A stretch of 64,000 nucleotides of DNA, taken from positions 12,273,678-12,337,677 of the forward strand of contig CM022671.1 of assembly GCA_012295275.1 (NCBI GenBank). The letters are read 5' to 3'. The notes under the pieces were generated by a model. The model saw only the letters and a program-made list of their open reading frames with translations. It was not told the DNA's origin and ran no database searches. Position 1 is the first letter of the stretch; each line of letters begins with the position of its first letter. The position numbers and the translations under genes are program-made. The DNA comes from Chrysomallon squamiferum. Taxonomy: Eukaryota > Mollusca > Gastropoda > Neomphalida > Peltospiridae. This document shows, one piece after another, positions 39,026-52,141 of this stretch.

Positions 39026-39131
39026 GATATTTTTTGCTTTTGCTACTACTTCTAACAAGAAAGTAGTTAAGTGTTCCTTAACGGTTATTAATAGGTCCGA
39101 ACAGCTATCCCGTATTCAAGGTGTTTACAAA

Positions 39132-40079
39132 ATGGCTGAAAGAAAAATACTGGATGAATCCGAGGCAATAAAAGACGGTGAAGACTATCGACGCACGTTT
39201 GTATTTACTTACGATTGTTTGACAGTCACACAAATTTAGAGAGTTATTCGTTGAGTTATAATAACTTTTATTATTTTTATTAGTGTTATTATTATTTATT
39301 TATTTTTTCATTTTTATCAACAGCGTAAAGCACGTAAAATAGAATTCTGAATTGATATCAATTATACTAGCGTAAAACCCCAGCGTGCTTGGCCTTTAAA
39401 GTTATGGTCTCGAAGGTGACATGATGTTTATTATGCATTTGTTGAATTTAAAGATACATTATACGTTTCATATTACAAATAAATGTATGTTTAATAATTA
39501 TGGAGTCAGTACCCTGTACAGAGTACTGAGAACTGAGTCATGACAGATCGGTTCATATTCATGATATTGCTGTCCACTTTGAAGAACGTCATTAGTAAAT
39601 TCTTCTTTTAGTTCTAGTATCATATATTAAATAACTGTTACTGACGTACTGTCTTTGGAGAATAGAGAACACTGTTTAATGTGTGTATATCCAGTTTAAT
39701 ACTGTTTAGTAAGCTGGGTTTTTTTTATAGTAGTACATTGGCCTTGAGATGTACGTGCACTATGAACAGGTAAATGACCAGAGCTGATTATAAAATGTTT
39801 TTATTTTTTTTATATATCTGTATTTGGTTTTATTTATAATTATTCATTTGATTTTATTTTTTTCAAAAATTAATGGACATAGACAAAAATTGTCAACTGT
39901 AATGCTCTGGTTTCATTACCTTATGGTCACAGTACACAGATTATTTATACACCTTGTAATCAATAATGAAATTGTGATATCTGCTAATACATTTTATATA
40001 ACTTAAAGTGTTAACCCTTACTTTTTATAATTTGTGAAAGATCAAATCAAATAAGACAATAATAATAATAATAATAATA

Positions 40080-40118
<39 letters not shown>

Positions 40119-43100
40119 CACACACACACACTTTAATTCTTAGGGTGACATCACATAATGTGCAGCCAGAAGTGCAACAAAACAACCCACAAATGGAACT
40201 GGGCAAAACAAAACAGAGCAAACAAAAACACAAAGAATCCACAGTTAGAAGAAGAGTAGAAAAGAAAAAGGTTATTGAAAGTAGTGACATCGAATCACAA
40301 GAAAGGCTGTTCAATGAGATGGTGGCAGAAGCTACAAAACAGTCCAGACTGCAGCATTCTTCTGCCCATACTAAACCTACTATACGAACTTTGACAGATG
40401 ATTCAAAGCGAACTGAAACAATAACTGAAAAACATCCTGTGAGTTATTCAACAATAGAAGCATTGATTAACAGAAATAACAGTTCTGGAGGGAAGGTGTT
40501 AGTCCAGAATACTGCAGAGGATACATCATCAAATGAGAGGCCTCCATTTACCACAAAAGCCGAGTCACTAAGTAGAGAACTGTCACCATCTCGAATTACT
40601 GCTCAAATGCAGTCCGTTCTGTCTGAGAGCTATCGATCTACATCACAAACTGAAACTAATACTGCAGACACATTCAGAAATAATCTTTTACATTCAGCAT
40701 TGACAGGCATGTTGAATCAGTCACCAGGTAGAGTGTCTCCTACAAGAGCAAAGACACCTCCAAAAGTAAAAGGCAAAGGAATATCTTCATCACGTTTACC
40801 TCCAAAGAAAGACATATCACCTGGAGTGTTCAAAGAATCACCTCAAGATCATATTATAAGGACTGCAAAACTTCCACCTGAAATAAACCAGCAAAGATCT
40901 GGTGTTTTAATCAAAAAAGAATCTTCAGTTTCTGATCATACAAATCTTCACTGTGTTTCTCAGACACATCCTCTTTCTATATATACCACAACTCATGCTG
41001 CAGGTTCAGGACAAACATCACTTACAGATTCCCAGTCTTTTCACCAGACATCTCAGTTGTCGAAACTGGGGATGATAGCTCCAACATCAGCTATTACATC
41101 AACTAGAGTTGCTCCTGTAGCACACATTGTATCTGCATCTTCAGAGATTGCTCAGGCTGTTCAGATACCTCATAACTTGCAGGAAGTTGTTGTTCCTGTT
41201 TCAGGTGAGAGACCTAAAGCCCATTCTCCTTTTAGAGAAATTTTGTTAGCAGAACAGCATGAAGCAGAAAGAAGATATTCACCTCATGTAGTTGTTAGAA
41301 GAACTTTGCCATCTGCACCTCCAAGTGGCTGGATTTCAAGTAAGACACCTCCCATGCCACATACTAAGCAAAAGGCACCAGCATCTGTACATGAGGTTGT
41401 TTCACAAAAAATTCATCAAAGAATACCATCACCTCAAGGACATCAAAATATACCATCACCCCATGGGCATCAAAGGATACCATCACCAAAAGGACACCAA
41501 ACCATACCGTCTCCTCAAGGAAGTCAGAGAGTGTCATCACCTGCCAGACCTTATGAAGATCAGTCAACTTATGGAAGTCATATGTCACCACATGGTTTAC
41601 ATCAAGTATCATCCCCATACACAATACATACAGAACAAGGGTCTTATCAAGAGAGATCCTCTCCTTTCAAAGACACAACAGAAGGGAAGAAACAACCCAG
41701 AGAATCACCTGTTGTATTTAGGACAGAACACCCTGTTTCACAGTCTTCCTCTAATGTGCAGCATTGTGATCAGTCTTCTCCTCTTTCAGCTGGTTTCCAG
41801 ACACAGAGTTCAGATCACAGATTATCACTAGAAATTCAGAATCGACATGAATCACCTGCATTCCCACCTCCTGCTCATCTTGTCTATGTTCAGAAACCAT
41901 CTGAAAAGACTGGAGTATCAAAAAATGAACAGTCAGCAGCTGTTGATTTAACCAAGGTTCACAAATATTCAATAGCAGTTGACAGAAAGGCGCAGCAGAA
42001 TGCCTTTCCAGTTCTACCTTGTGTTGAAGGCCTGATGGCTTTATGTCAAATCCCAGCAACTGTAACATCTGAAAAAATTGACTTAACTGGTGATAATGAT
42101 CATCCTGTTTACGTTACTTCAAGCAAGGATTCATTTCATCCAGCTACAAAAGATATTTTGAAAACACAACAGCCTCCAAACTTGCCATGCTATCCAGGAC
42201 TTGTAACAAATGCTCTTTCTACAATATCTGTTATGCATCCATCTTCAGTTTCAGAAACAGTTGTCACACAGTCAGTTCATCCAGTATCCTCTGATAGTCT
42301 GTTCTCTCATTCTGTATCTAAACACCATACTTCATGGCACCCAGTTTCAACACACCCTGTTTCTGTTCAGTCAAAAGGACCTTTACCACCTCATATTAAC
42401 CCTTTTACGTTTCCACCATCTTTAAAAGTTACTGCTGTCCAAAATACACTGACTGTGACTGCATCATCAGTGAAATCTCCTGATAAATCTGATACTAGAT
42501 TACCTAAAGAGCATTCACCAGTAATAGGCCCTTTCCTCACACATGTAAACAATGAATCCTTATTGCCATCTTCAAGTGATAAGGAATGTGGAAGTGAAAT
42601 GCCAAAACTTGTTCCTGAAGTGTGTCTCCTTGATAAAAATGATGAGATGAACAAGTATTCCATCTTTAACCATGTTGATGAAAAGAACAATGATTTGCTA
42701 CCATTGGTATGTTTAATATTTTATGAGTTTAAGATATTATTCATAAACAGTATTCTAGAAGTTTAATTATTCTTCCTTTTCAACTTTTCTTTCTGCCTCT
42801 TTTTGTTATTATTTTATAATACCTTTATAAATATTTAAATATTTTGAAAACATTGACTTCTGTCTAGCCGTTAATGACAGAATTCATTTAAGTCTTTTTT
42901 TGCAAATGTCCTTTATATTTGATATTTGTTACAGTTAACAATATTTTCTATTTATGATACTGAATCTTGTTTCAAAATAATTAAGTCTGTTTTTCTTTAT
43001 TATTATTTTTTTTTACTTTTGTTTTTTTCTATGATTTCAGGAAAATCCATTCAACATGAGATTACAGAATTTAGCAAGTTTTCCACCATCCAACCCAGGT

Positions 43101-46100
43101 AAAACAGGATACCGCTCACAGTCAGTAGCAGTTCTGAGAGCAAAGTAAGAACAGTTTTTGGAATGATTAAATTTAACAATGAATTCATTAAAAATCATCT
43201 ACATCTATATCTGTCTATCTATCTAACTATACATACATACATACATACAAAGATATATATATATGTTAGTGTATACCACCATTGCTCTATGTGCGTTTGG
43301 TTTATTTGTAATAGTCTACAATGTCTGTATACATTTTCTTTTTTCTTTTCTTTTTTCAAACTAATTTGAAATAAAAAATTGTAATATGAATTTTTTCTGA
43401 TGTTTGTTTATTCTAATTTAAACAAACTTTAAAATAAAATACAGGTGTAATAAAAATATTCTTAATATTTCAGAAAAGAAATGAAAAAAACAACAACAGA
43501 TTTTTTTTTATTTACACCCATGATTTCTGTGTGTAAATATAAAATAGACTATGTATTTTGCAGAACTTGCTCTATCACAAGTGCAGCAAAATCTTTGGAT
43601 CTTCTCAGACAGAACTTGCAAAAATGTATCAACAAGGATATTGATAACATCATTCAATCCTATATTGAAGTGAGTGTATTTAAAGTTGCTTAATCCAGAA
43701 AATATTATTACCTTTTTATTATTTATTATAATTAATTTTTTTTGGAAGTTGTTTATTTTTTCTGTTGATCACAATTTGTTTATTTAAATTACAGTTGGAA
43801 TTTTTTATTTTATAAACATTATAATCTAAACACTTCTTGAAAAACAAGGTTTTTTGGATGGACACAATTCAGTTGTTATCTGATGATTTGTTTGTTGGTA
43901 AATGTACTATGTAGGTTTATGATTTGTATTTTACACACGCACGCATGCACACACATGCACACACACACACACACACACACACCACACTCTGGTTCAAATT
44001 AAATGAAGGGATGGTACAGAAAATGTTCAGGGTACAAATACTTTGAACAATGTTCAAATTAATTCGTTGTCAAACATACTCCTATAAATAGTTGCATCAA
44101 ATGCAAAATTCACTAAATAAATGGGTGGTGGATATTGTTCCTGTTGCCGATAAATGGCGGGCAAACTCATCGTAAAGGATGGCGGGCCTACCATCTCTTA
44201 CAGTATGTAGCAAGACCTCTGTATGTATGTATGTGTATATGTATATATAAAAAAACACACACGCACACATTTATTTATTTTTCCTTCTTTTTGTTTTGTT
44301 TTATTTATTGTTAAATATCACAATTTTTAGAAATATTTTAATCCTGGTATTGCCAACATCCGACTGAATAATGGTCCTAACTCTGTGAATGATGATCATG
44401 TACATTTAGTCTGTAGACAGATACTTGAAGAGGTGAGGAATTAATTTTTTATAATGGCAGTTTAACATAATAAACTATCACAGAATGTCTTTTATTTTAT
44501 TTCAGTCTTATGTTGCCCACTAATTGGTTTAAAAAAATACACTGAATAACATTATTAATCATTATAAGTATATACATAGATGTCACTTCAGAAATACTGT
44601 TCATTTACAGAACTCTGTTGATGTAAGTTATTCTTTGTATTAATAACATAAAATTAAATAATAAAATATTTTTATTATAATCAGTTCTTTTCAATTAATT
44701 ACATTTCCATCTTTGTTTTTAATTGCCTGCCATCAGATATGGGCTTATATCTAGCTGATTTTCTTCACAAGTACATTCTACAGAACTGTCTTCTGTCCAA
44801 AACATATTTATTTATTTATTTACTTCTACAGGCTAAGAGAATGTACAGCACTGAAAGACGAAGTGTCACCCCTGTGAATGACAACTCTGATAATGTCTCA
44901 GAATCTGGTAGTATTAACGGCAGACGATCCAATTCGGTAAGTTTGCAATAGCATTTAAGTATATTAAGTATGTTACCTTTTTTAAATAGATGTCGTGAAC
45001 AATGAATTCTTTAAAATTTCATGTTTTATTTTTTCCTCAGGGTTTTGTAAGAAAACGAAGACCATCTGATAGCAATTCTGAAAGTGGAAAACCTGAAATA
45101 ATTGTTCCTAAGAAAAAGGTCACAGTTTATTTCCTTTTTCATGATAACAGTATACTATATCTTTGTAATGTGAATTAACAGTATAATTAATTATTAATAT
45201 AACAGTAAATAAATTGAGAATTAATAAATCATTAGCAGTGTTCTCCCTAAAAATGTTTTTTATTTTAAAATTATAAACATAAACACCTACACATTATTTA
45301 ATTGCAAATATATTTGATATTATAATATTATTTTATTATATCAGTTAAAACAACTATTTATCAAAATATATTTCTTTGTTCACTTTCAAATTAATCCTCA
45401 AAAATGTAATATATGTTGTTAATATTGCTTAAAGGAAAATTATTTGGAATTCCTTAGAAAAAAGATTAGTTATCCATTCTTAAAATGTTTCCTGATTATC
45501 TATTTTCAGAAGAAAGGAAGACCACCTCTGAACCAAACTGGGTAAAACACATTTTAACATTATTATTAATATTTTTTAATTTATTATTGATGTTATTGAT
45601 ATTAATAATTTATTATAAATATTTAAAATCTTAAAACACAGGAAAATCTTTTAAATGTTTTGCATTTCACCATTTATATCGGTTATATGAAAGATGTTAG
45701 GGTTATATTTTTGTTGTTATTTCACCTGAACATTTTCACATTGTGGTAAAACACTAATAAAATACATTTTTGTTCAGAAGAGGCACTCCTTCTAAAATGA
45801 TGAGATCAGAACCATTAAGACAAGGACCCAAAGTAAGATGAAATTTTATATATTTAAAGTGAATAATGTTTAAGATTTATAAATTGGGAATATTGTCATA
45901 AAGCTTAAGACAACTGTTAAATTTTCTAAAGTTATTAAAAATAATATTTATGATTACAGAGTTTGAGTTATTACATGTATCGGAAATATTGTAATAATTT
46001 ATCAAATACACTAGAAATGTTTTAGAAATATGCACATTTTAACTGGTTACATTTAAAATTTTATGACTGATATTGTTTGGGGGTTTTGTAATTTATATAC

Positions 46101-49100
46101 AAACATTGAATCAGTTGCTAAATAAAGTCTGCATTAGATAATTGTTAGCATCCTTCTCTGAAAAGATTGTTTATCTTCTGACTTCTCTATAGTGTTTGCC
46201 ACAACTGGGATTAAACTTCTAACATTGTATGTATGTGCATGTGTGTGTTGCATGTGTTGTTATTATTAATATTTTTGATGCTAATAAACTGGTATTTAAG
46301 AACACAAGAAAATTACATTCCTTGGAAATACACAATATTTGTCAAAGAAAAAGAATGATAAGTTATTACTTTTCATGTTCCATCTGTCTTCAAGAATTTC
46401 TTTTCTTTAAAATTAGTGGGATCCAGAAAGACTTACAACTGACAGCCTTTTTGTGATGGGAGCAAGAGCAAACAAGTGAGATTTTAAATGTTAAAACATT
46501 TATTAAATAACATTTAATCCTTGTATTTAAATTTTCAAAGTTTTCTAAAATTCTTTTTTCTTCTCTAAATTAAAGTAAAACTGTGATATTGGTGAAATGT
46601 GAACATTGTTATTATATGTATTATTGCGTTTAGGTTTTAATGATTATTTGGATGTGAATTATGTATGGAATATTTTTGTGACATATTGTATGTGTTAAGT
46701 TCTGAGAAACATGTATACATGTTGTTGGGTTTTTTCAGAGCACTTGGCCTTGGTAACACAAGAGGACGATTATACATAAAGCATCCAGATGTTTTTAAGG
46801 TCAGTAAAACAAAATACATTTCAAAAATATAAATAGGTAAATTCATAACCCCTTACATTATACTACTTCAGTACAAGTCTAAAATATTTCAGAGCAATTT
46901 CCTGATAATTCTATATATACCATTCTTGGGAAGCTTTATTAGAATTGTAGTTTACATATTTTGTGCAGTGCTGAATGTATTTTGCTATATCATTGAAATT
47001 AAAATACCTCTTGCTACATCAACAGTGTTGGACAACATACTTTCCCATCATCAGTTGATAGATTATCCCAGTGAAACCAACAACACACCTAGATCTTGTT
47101 AACCAAGGGAGTTTCATACTGGAAATGGACACAGATAAACATTAATATTTTTGACTTCATTAATACAAGTGTAATAATAATAGGCATAAATTCTATTTGC
47201 TGAGTTTTATTTTATTTTTTATATATATTTATTATATTCTCAGTTCCTTGTATTTGTTTCCATTTCATCGGATAAAGAAAACACATAGAACAATCATATT
47301 TTTTCCCTTGCATCTTTAATACTGTATATTGTTCAGCATAACTGAATTAAGCACTTACAAAATGAAGATAAATGTGATGACATTTAACACAGAATTATGA
47401 TTAATTATTTCACAGGTGAAATAATTGGTCAATGTAATGAATTCCTACTGATACAAATATTTAACATTTTTAGTATTCAGGAGACCAAGATGACAAAGCC
47501 TGGTTGTATGAACATCAGCTGATGCCAGTGACTGGTGGCAAGGCCTACATGCTATTAGTGGAAGATATTAAAGATCTCAGTGAAACAGATGAATATAGGT
47601 AACTATCAAAGATTTGAAGTTTTAGCCAGGGTTTGTATGCATTTTGGAAATTCCTCACAGTGTTTTCCAGGACCTTAAAAGTTTTGAAAAAATCAGATTT
47701 AGTTACCTTGGCTGTGGTAAAGTTATAGAAAATTACAACAATGCAATAAATTATATTGTATGAAAAATTGGTTTGTTTCACCCGTATTTAGCACCAACAC
47801 AAAGCCCAGTTTTAGCCAATATAATGAAGTGCTGTTACAGCCTAGCCAGCAAAAATGGTTCCATTACGGTAGTGATTCTGTATTAGCTTGATCCTGAAAG
47901 ATTAACTCAGACTATCTGCAGTTTGAACTTGCACAGATCATCATGAGTTTGCTGCAAGTTGATTTGAATGACCAAGCATCATGTGGTGTTAAAAGGGGAC
48001 AGGTGTACTGAACAGCATTGCATAATAGTTTTGTTTCCCTGTATTTTCCTGTCTGTAAAGCACCCCTGTTTTTATTTCTTTTTATTTCATTTTTTTTTTT
48101 TAGACATTTTGGAGGATCCATTTGTATTATAAGAAGTACTGTTTTACACGTTACTTTTAAGTATTGAATGTCCAGTGGTCAAATGTGTATCTGGTTTTTT
48201 TGAGGGTTTTTTTGGGGGGGGACTTTTTCTGGATGCATTGTTCATTAATACACTTGTTCTTGTCCTTAAGAAGCTTGTAATGTATATATTTAACTCATTA
48301 AATAAACCTACTATTTACGATTACACTTTTTGTTTCTTTGTTCTTGGAATTTGAGACAGAAATAATCAAGGTTTGTAATAAACAGCTCCCTCCAATATGA
48401 AAAAAAGGGAGCAGGTTATTGTCTGAAAAATATGTTAATGTAGGTTTTTACCGGTAAATGTACACAGTTATAAATCTAGCTGAAATGCTTAAATATACCA
48501 GATTTTAATTTTTGACAGTTTTTATATGGAGATCAATTAAAATGGGGCAAGTGAAAACCCACTTGTTTTTTTCAATCTTACTGCAATACCTCACATGAAT
48601 GATTTCATTGTAGTACATATGGGTATAAATAAACATTGCCACATTGCTTTGTCTATGTGTTGGAGAGGAGGACTTTTCAGAGAGTTACCTTATTTTGTAT
48701 AATCTAGCATTACAAAGGGATGGGTGAGTGATCAATTTTGACATAAACAGCATTGTGTAATGTTTGAATGGCCCCTTAGGGTTAGTTATATTTTTCATTT
48801 TCTGTATTAATATTTCTGCAGATCTGTCTTACATATCATCATAGCCAAGTCCACTCCAAGAATAAAACCATTTTAAAAAGAAAAAATAAATTACATTAAT
48901 TTTTTTATTATTAATAATCCTACATGTAAACCATGCAACATAATCAAGGCAAAAGCCTAAAAACTGCAAAAAACAACTTTGCTGTGATTGAGTTTGCCTG
49001 GAAATGGTTTTGGAAAGTTGGATTTGTTGGCTATGGAAAGCCCAAGGTGTACGAACCCTGTTTATTTGCCATTTTTGTGATAGCAAATACCCTAATATTT

Positions 49101-51708
49101 AAAAAGAAACAAACAACATATGTCCTCCATTTTAAACTACTAGAAATCAGATTTATTTTTGCCATCATTGTATATGATGAACCTGAAAGTAAATTTGCTA
49201 ATTGCAGACTTGTAGTTGTTTACTGTTTGTTATATCCTTATCATACAGATAACTAAAACATCTTCTCCCACTTTGTATGATAAAGTTGTAGCATTACTAG
49301 TTAGTTAAAACAAAATTAAAACATCAGTTTAAAAATGAAGAAAAAAGGAGGGGAGGAACAGCTAATGAATAAAACCCATCCGATATTCAGGATTCAGTTA
49401 AAATTGCACTTTGTATAGAACTATTGAAGTTGGGTGTTTTTTATCTGTTTCAGGGACAGTCCTAATCTGATGATGGATGAGTTGAAAGGTTTCAAAGTCC
49501 CAGAATTCATGATTGTTAAGATGCGTGCAGACATGATGGCTCAAAGAACCGATGTTGGAACTAGTGTGCCGCATCGCAGTCGATCAGGAACACCAGTTGA
49601 GGTGAATCACTTATTATTATTATTATTCGTTTTGCTTCAATTTTTATTTTATTTCAGTTTGCATCATTTTCTTTGTTTTATTTTTTAATTTTCTTTTTTA
49701 TTTCTTTATCTATTTATTTATTTTTTTTTAATTTTTATTATTGCTATTTGTTTTTAATGATACATAGGTCATGTACATTTTTAAAATAATAGCAAATTTA
49801 GTTTTAAAATTAAAAGACAAAGATTGATTGTTTGTTATTGATTCATGACTTATACTTGCAGTGAAACTTGTTAAACTTTTTTTAACTTTAATTTATACCA
49901 TACTGAAAAAACCCCACAATATATTATAGATATAAATTTGGCAAGAATTTAAAAATGAACACACAAAAACAAAAAAACAAAAAGGAAATGAAAAGCAAAA
50001 ATATGTGTGTAAAACTAACAGATATATATACATACACACACATATAAAATCTTAATTAATAATAGAACATGATGGAATATTCCTTTGTCTTTTGGCATCA
50101 TTTTTTAGACAAATAAAAATACCTCCATGACAGACTTGATTTCTTGGCTGCTTGCAGTGATTTCATATATTTTATAATTTCGAATTACAAAATGACAAAA
50201 TTAAAAGAAAGAAAAAAATAGAAGGAATGTATGATCATTAATGCATTTTTGGTTATTTTGGTTTTCTTTAGAGTTTGAAAAATTTAAATAAATAAAAATA
50301 GCATTAGGCCATCAAATGTAGATTTAACCTTAGTTTCAATTCTGTTTTTGCACAGCATTTAACCAGCATGGCTAGTAAATATTAGAAATGATTTGTTTGT
50401 ATTTTATGTTTTTTTTTTAGAAGCATGTGCTTATGTCTGTAAATTCTCTCTTCTACCCACACACAGGAACGTGAATCCAAGGAACATCCCCAGGATATAC
50501 CATTTTCAAGTTTCAGTACACCAACATCATCTACAGGTGATGTCAAGTCTGAATCTAGGGTAATTGTTTATTTCAGTTAAAAACAGATTTATCCTCTCAG
50601 CTGCTCCAAAGATTTTACTCTAATGATTTACTATTTGCCTTCTTCTATGATATGTATGTCTATATTGTACATAGATGGTTTTTTCATTTTATGAAATGTT
50701 TTCTTAAGAAAAATTAATCTTGTCTTAAAGGGGCATTTTCATTGTAGGATGCATCACACTAAATTGTTACAGCTTTAATCATACTGTGAAAATATCAGAA
50801 TTATATCATTAATATTATATTAATATGTTTTTCACAGAATAGTTGAGTTACAGTCAACAGATTTTTTGAACTGTTGCACTGGTACATCCTTAAAAATATA
50901 ATATAATATATGCCTGAATAGTAGCTGCTCCTAATAGATTACCATTTATCTCTTACTAGTTAGTAAGTAAAGCTGTAGATTTTATGGGGAAAGTACATGC
51001 TAATTTAATTATTTCTAACTGATGTTGTATTATAAAATACTACTAATGCAGCAATTATTGGATGCTTGTGCAGTCAAAATAAAAAAATAAAACTTAATTT
51101 CCAATATCTTCTATAAAATTAATATTGTATGGAGACAAGAAATTGAATTTGAAAGCCATTGTCATGATATATTTTTTTGTTTCCACCCAGAAAACTAACA
51201 CAATTAAATAAATGTAATATTTCAGATTTGGTCTTAACCTTAAGGATACTTGACTGTTTTCATGTTATTTGGAAATGAATGACATTTTCTCAGGCAGTTA
51301 ATTTTTTGAATGAATACCCTCCAGTTGCCTCTTCTGTTACTGGCTAAATGCATCACTTCTTTTCAAACTTAATTCTTTTTAATGAACTAATTATCCTATC
51401 AGTTATTTTGTAAATTAATTACTGTTGGTAATTCATGATGATATAAAACAATCCAGTTTGATAACAAATTGTATATTTATTTACAGTTTAAAGTAACTAA
51501 TTCTGTTTACAATTTTCAGGTTTCTCCAGGAGGCACTGAAGAAATGGAATTTCTCTCTACTGCTGACAATGAAGAACAAAATGACCAAGATTTATCCCCC
51601 TTACACATGACAAGTACTTTTGAAGATGCTGGCTCCACATCTCCAACTGATTTAGATAGCTATGATGGAGACCCACAGCTTCCAGCTTCATTTACTTACA
51701 GTAAATAG
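39132..51708 (+). CDS. DNTTIP1: DNTTIP1, MiDAC complex subunit with giant N-terminal extension (15 exons)
   Basis: Exons: 39132-39196, 40144-42706, 43041-43144, 43564-43669, 44331-44432, 44832-44936, 45041-45118, 45510-45541, 45778-45832, 46417-46475, 46739-46799, 47474-47598, 49454-49601, 50467-50559, 51520-51708 (TAG 51706-51708); about 1,294 residues in phase. DNTTIP1 scaffolds the mitotic deacetylase complex with HDAC1/2 and a MIDEAS-type subunit. Matching blocks are ENPFNMRLQNL, SLDLLRQNLQKCINKDID (dimerisation region), KKGRPPL (AT-hook-like), WDPERLTTDSLFVMGARANK, ALGLGNTRGRLYIKHPDVFK and the following helices of the DNA-binding domain. Human DNTTIP1 has 329 residues. Here about 850 residues are inserted in front of the core by exon 2, and about 93 serine- and acid-rich residues are added at the C terminus by exons 14-15. 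Exon 1 is joined through a weak GTTTGT donor chosen by phase. Confidence 0.9.
40058..40131. repeat. Composite AAT / AT / AC microsatellite before DNTTIP1 exon 2
   Basis: AAT units (40058-40080), then AT (to about 40118), then AC (to 40131), ending 12 bases before the splice acceptor of the giant exon. It replaces most of the usual polypyrimidine tract. Confidence 0.9.
40144..42706 (+). CDS. DNTTIP1: DNTTIP1 exon 2: 2.56-kb disordered Ser/Pro/His/Gln-rich extension
   Basis: An uninterrupted open exon between a TTCTTAG acceptor and a TTG/GTATGT donor that reads in phase into the conserved ENPFNM core. It begins with basic sequence (KQKHKESTVRRRVEKKK), then becomes rich in Ser, Pro, Thr, His and Gln with many SP sites. 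It contains a 9-residue tandem repeat (41420-41527), two DLT motifs (VDLT near residue 622, and IDLT followed by GDND near residue 667) and repeated HPVS. The IDLT-acidic motif resembles a SUMO-interacting motif; that is inference. The length and open frame in AT-rich DNA argue for real coding function. Confidence 0.85.
41420..41527 (+). repeat. In-frame 27-base coding minisatellite in DNTTIP1 exon 2
   Basis: Four head-to-tail 27-base units encode variants of RIPSPQGHQ (third residue P, then SP, G, Q constant), with a degenerate fifth unit following. Approximate residues 448-483. The unit phase matches the reading frame, so copy-number change would keep the protein in frame. Confidence 0.9.
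43963..43982. repeat. CA microsatellite
   Basis: About ten CA units in DNTTIP1 intron 4, preceded by degenerate CA-rich sequence. Confidence 0.85.
47599..49453 (+). other. DNTTIP1 intron 12
   Basis: The longest intron in the conserved half of the gene (1.85 kb). The part from about 47800 to 48020 is richer in G and C than its surroundings and may be a mobile-element remnant. A 107-codon open frame at 48933-49256 has no recognised similarity and no supporting splice signals, so I do not call it an exon. Confidence 0.5.
50560..51519 (+). other. DNTTIP1 last intron
   Basis: Nearly 1 kb of AT-rich sequence between exons 14 and 15; nothing recognisable inside. Confidence 0.6.
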
Positions 51709-52135
51709 ATGAATAACAACAGTTATTTAATATATTTTCTTTATTCAGATTTGTTATAGTCATATTGTTTATTATTAAATTAAAACTGTAGTTTTTAATT
51801 ACTTTCTTTTTCAGTGTATTGAAACAAAAATTGTATGAATTACATAGCTCACCTCATAAACGTTTTTATTTTATTTATTATATGTTACAGAAATATTTTC
51901 AAATTTATTATTGCTTTGCTTTCTATTTTATTTTATTTTTACAAATTCTTAACAAATATATTGTTATTTATTATCATTTTAACTTGGTTTTTCCTTTCTG
52001 AAATATAAATTTTTTGTATGTTTCATATTTATAACAGTAAAATTGATGTTACTTTTGAACTGTCATTTTTATTGATATTACAGAAAGTAGCTTGTTTATT
52101 GGATGAATTATTCTTTATAGTGTGTTTTGTTTTTA

Positions 52136-52141
52136 AATAAA
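52136..52141 (+). terminator. Candidate DNTTIP1 poly(A) signal
   Basis: An AATAAA hexamer about 430 bases after the stop codon, followed by T-rich sequence. It is the first canonical AATAAA I noted after the stop, but later copies exist and use cannot be shown from sequence. Confidence 0.45.

Larger units (their letters stand above)
37588..39131. promoter_or_regulatory. Shared intergenic region between divergent RNF25 and DNTTIP1
   Basis: The two start codons lie 1.54 kb apart in head-to-head orientation, so both promoters must lie here. It contains a poly(A) tract (37797-37829) running into an AAT repeat (37831-37881), TA-rich stretches near 38570 and an ATT repeat (38969-39023) just before DNTTIP1 exon 1. 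No CpG-rich core or clear TATA box was identified. Confidence 0.5.

Noticed and set aside
41292-42690. Other long open frames overlapping DNTTIP1 exon 2
   Set aside because: They are shadows of the 873-codon frame, which alone has matching splice phases at both ends.
48933-49256. A 107-codon plus-strand open frame in DNTTIP1 intron 12
   Set aside because: It interrupts a well-matched exon pair (47474-47598 to 49454-49601) that joins in phase, and no similarity was recognised.
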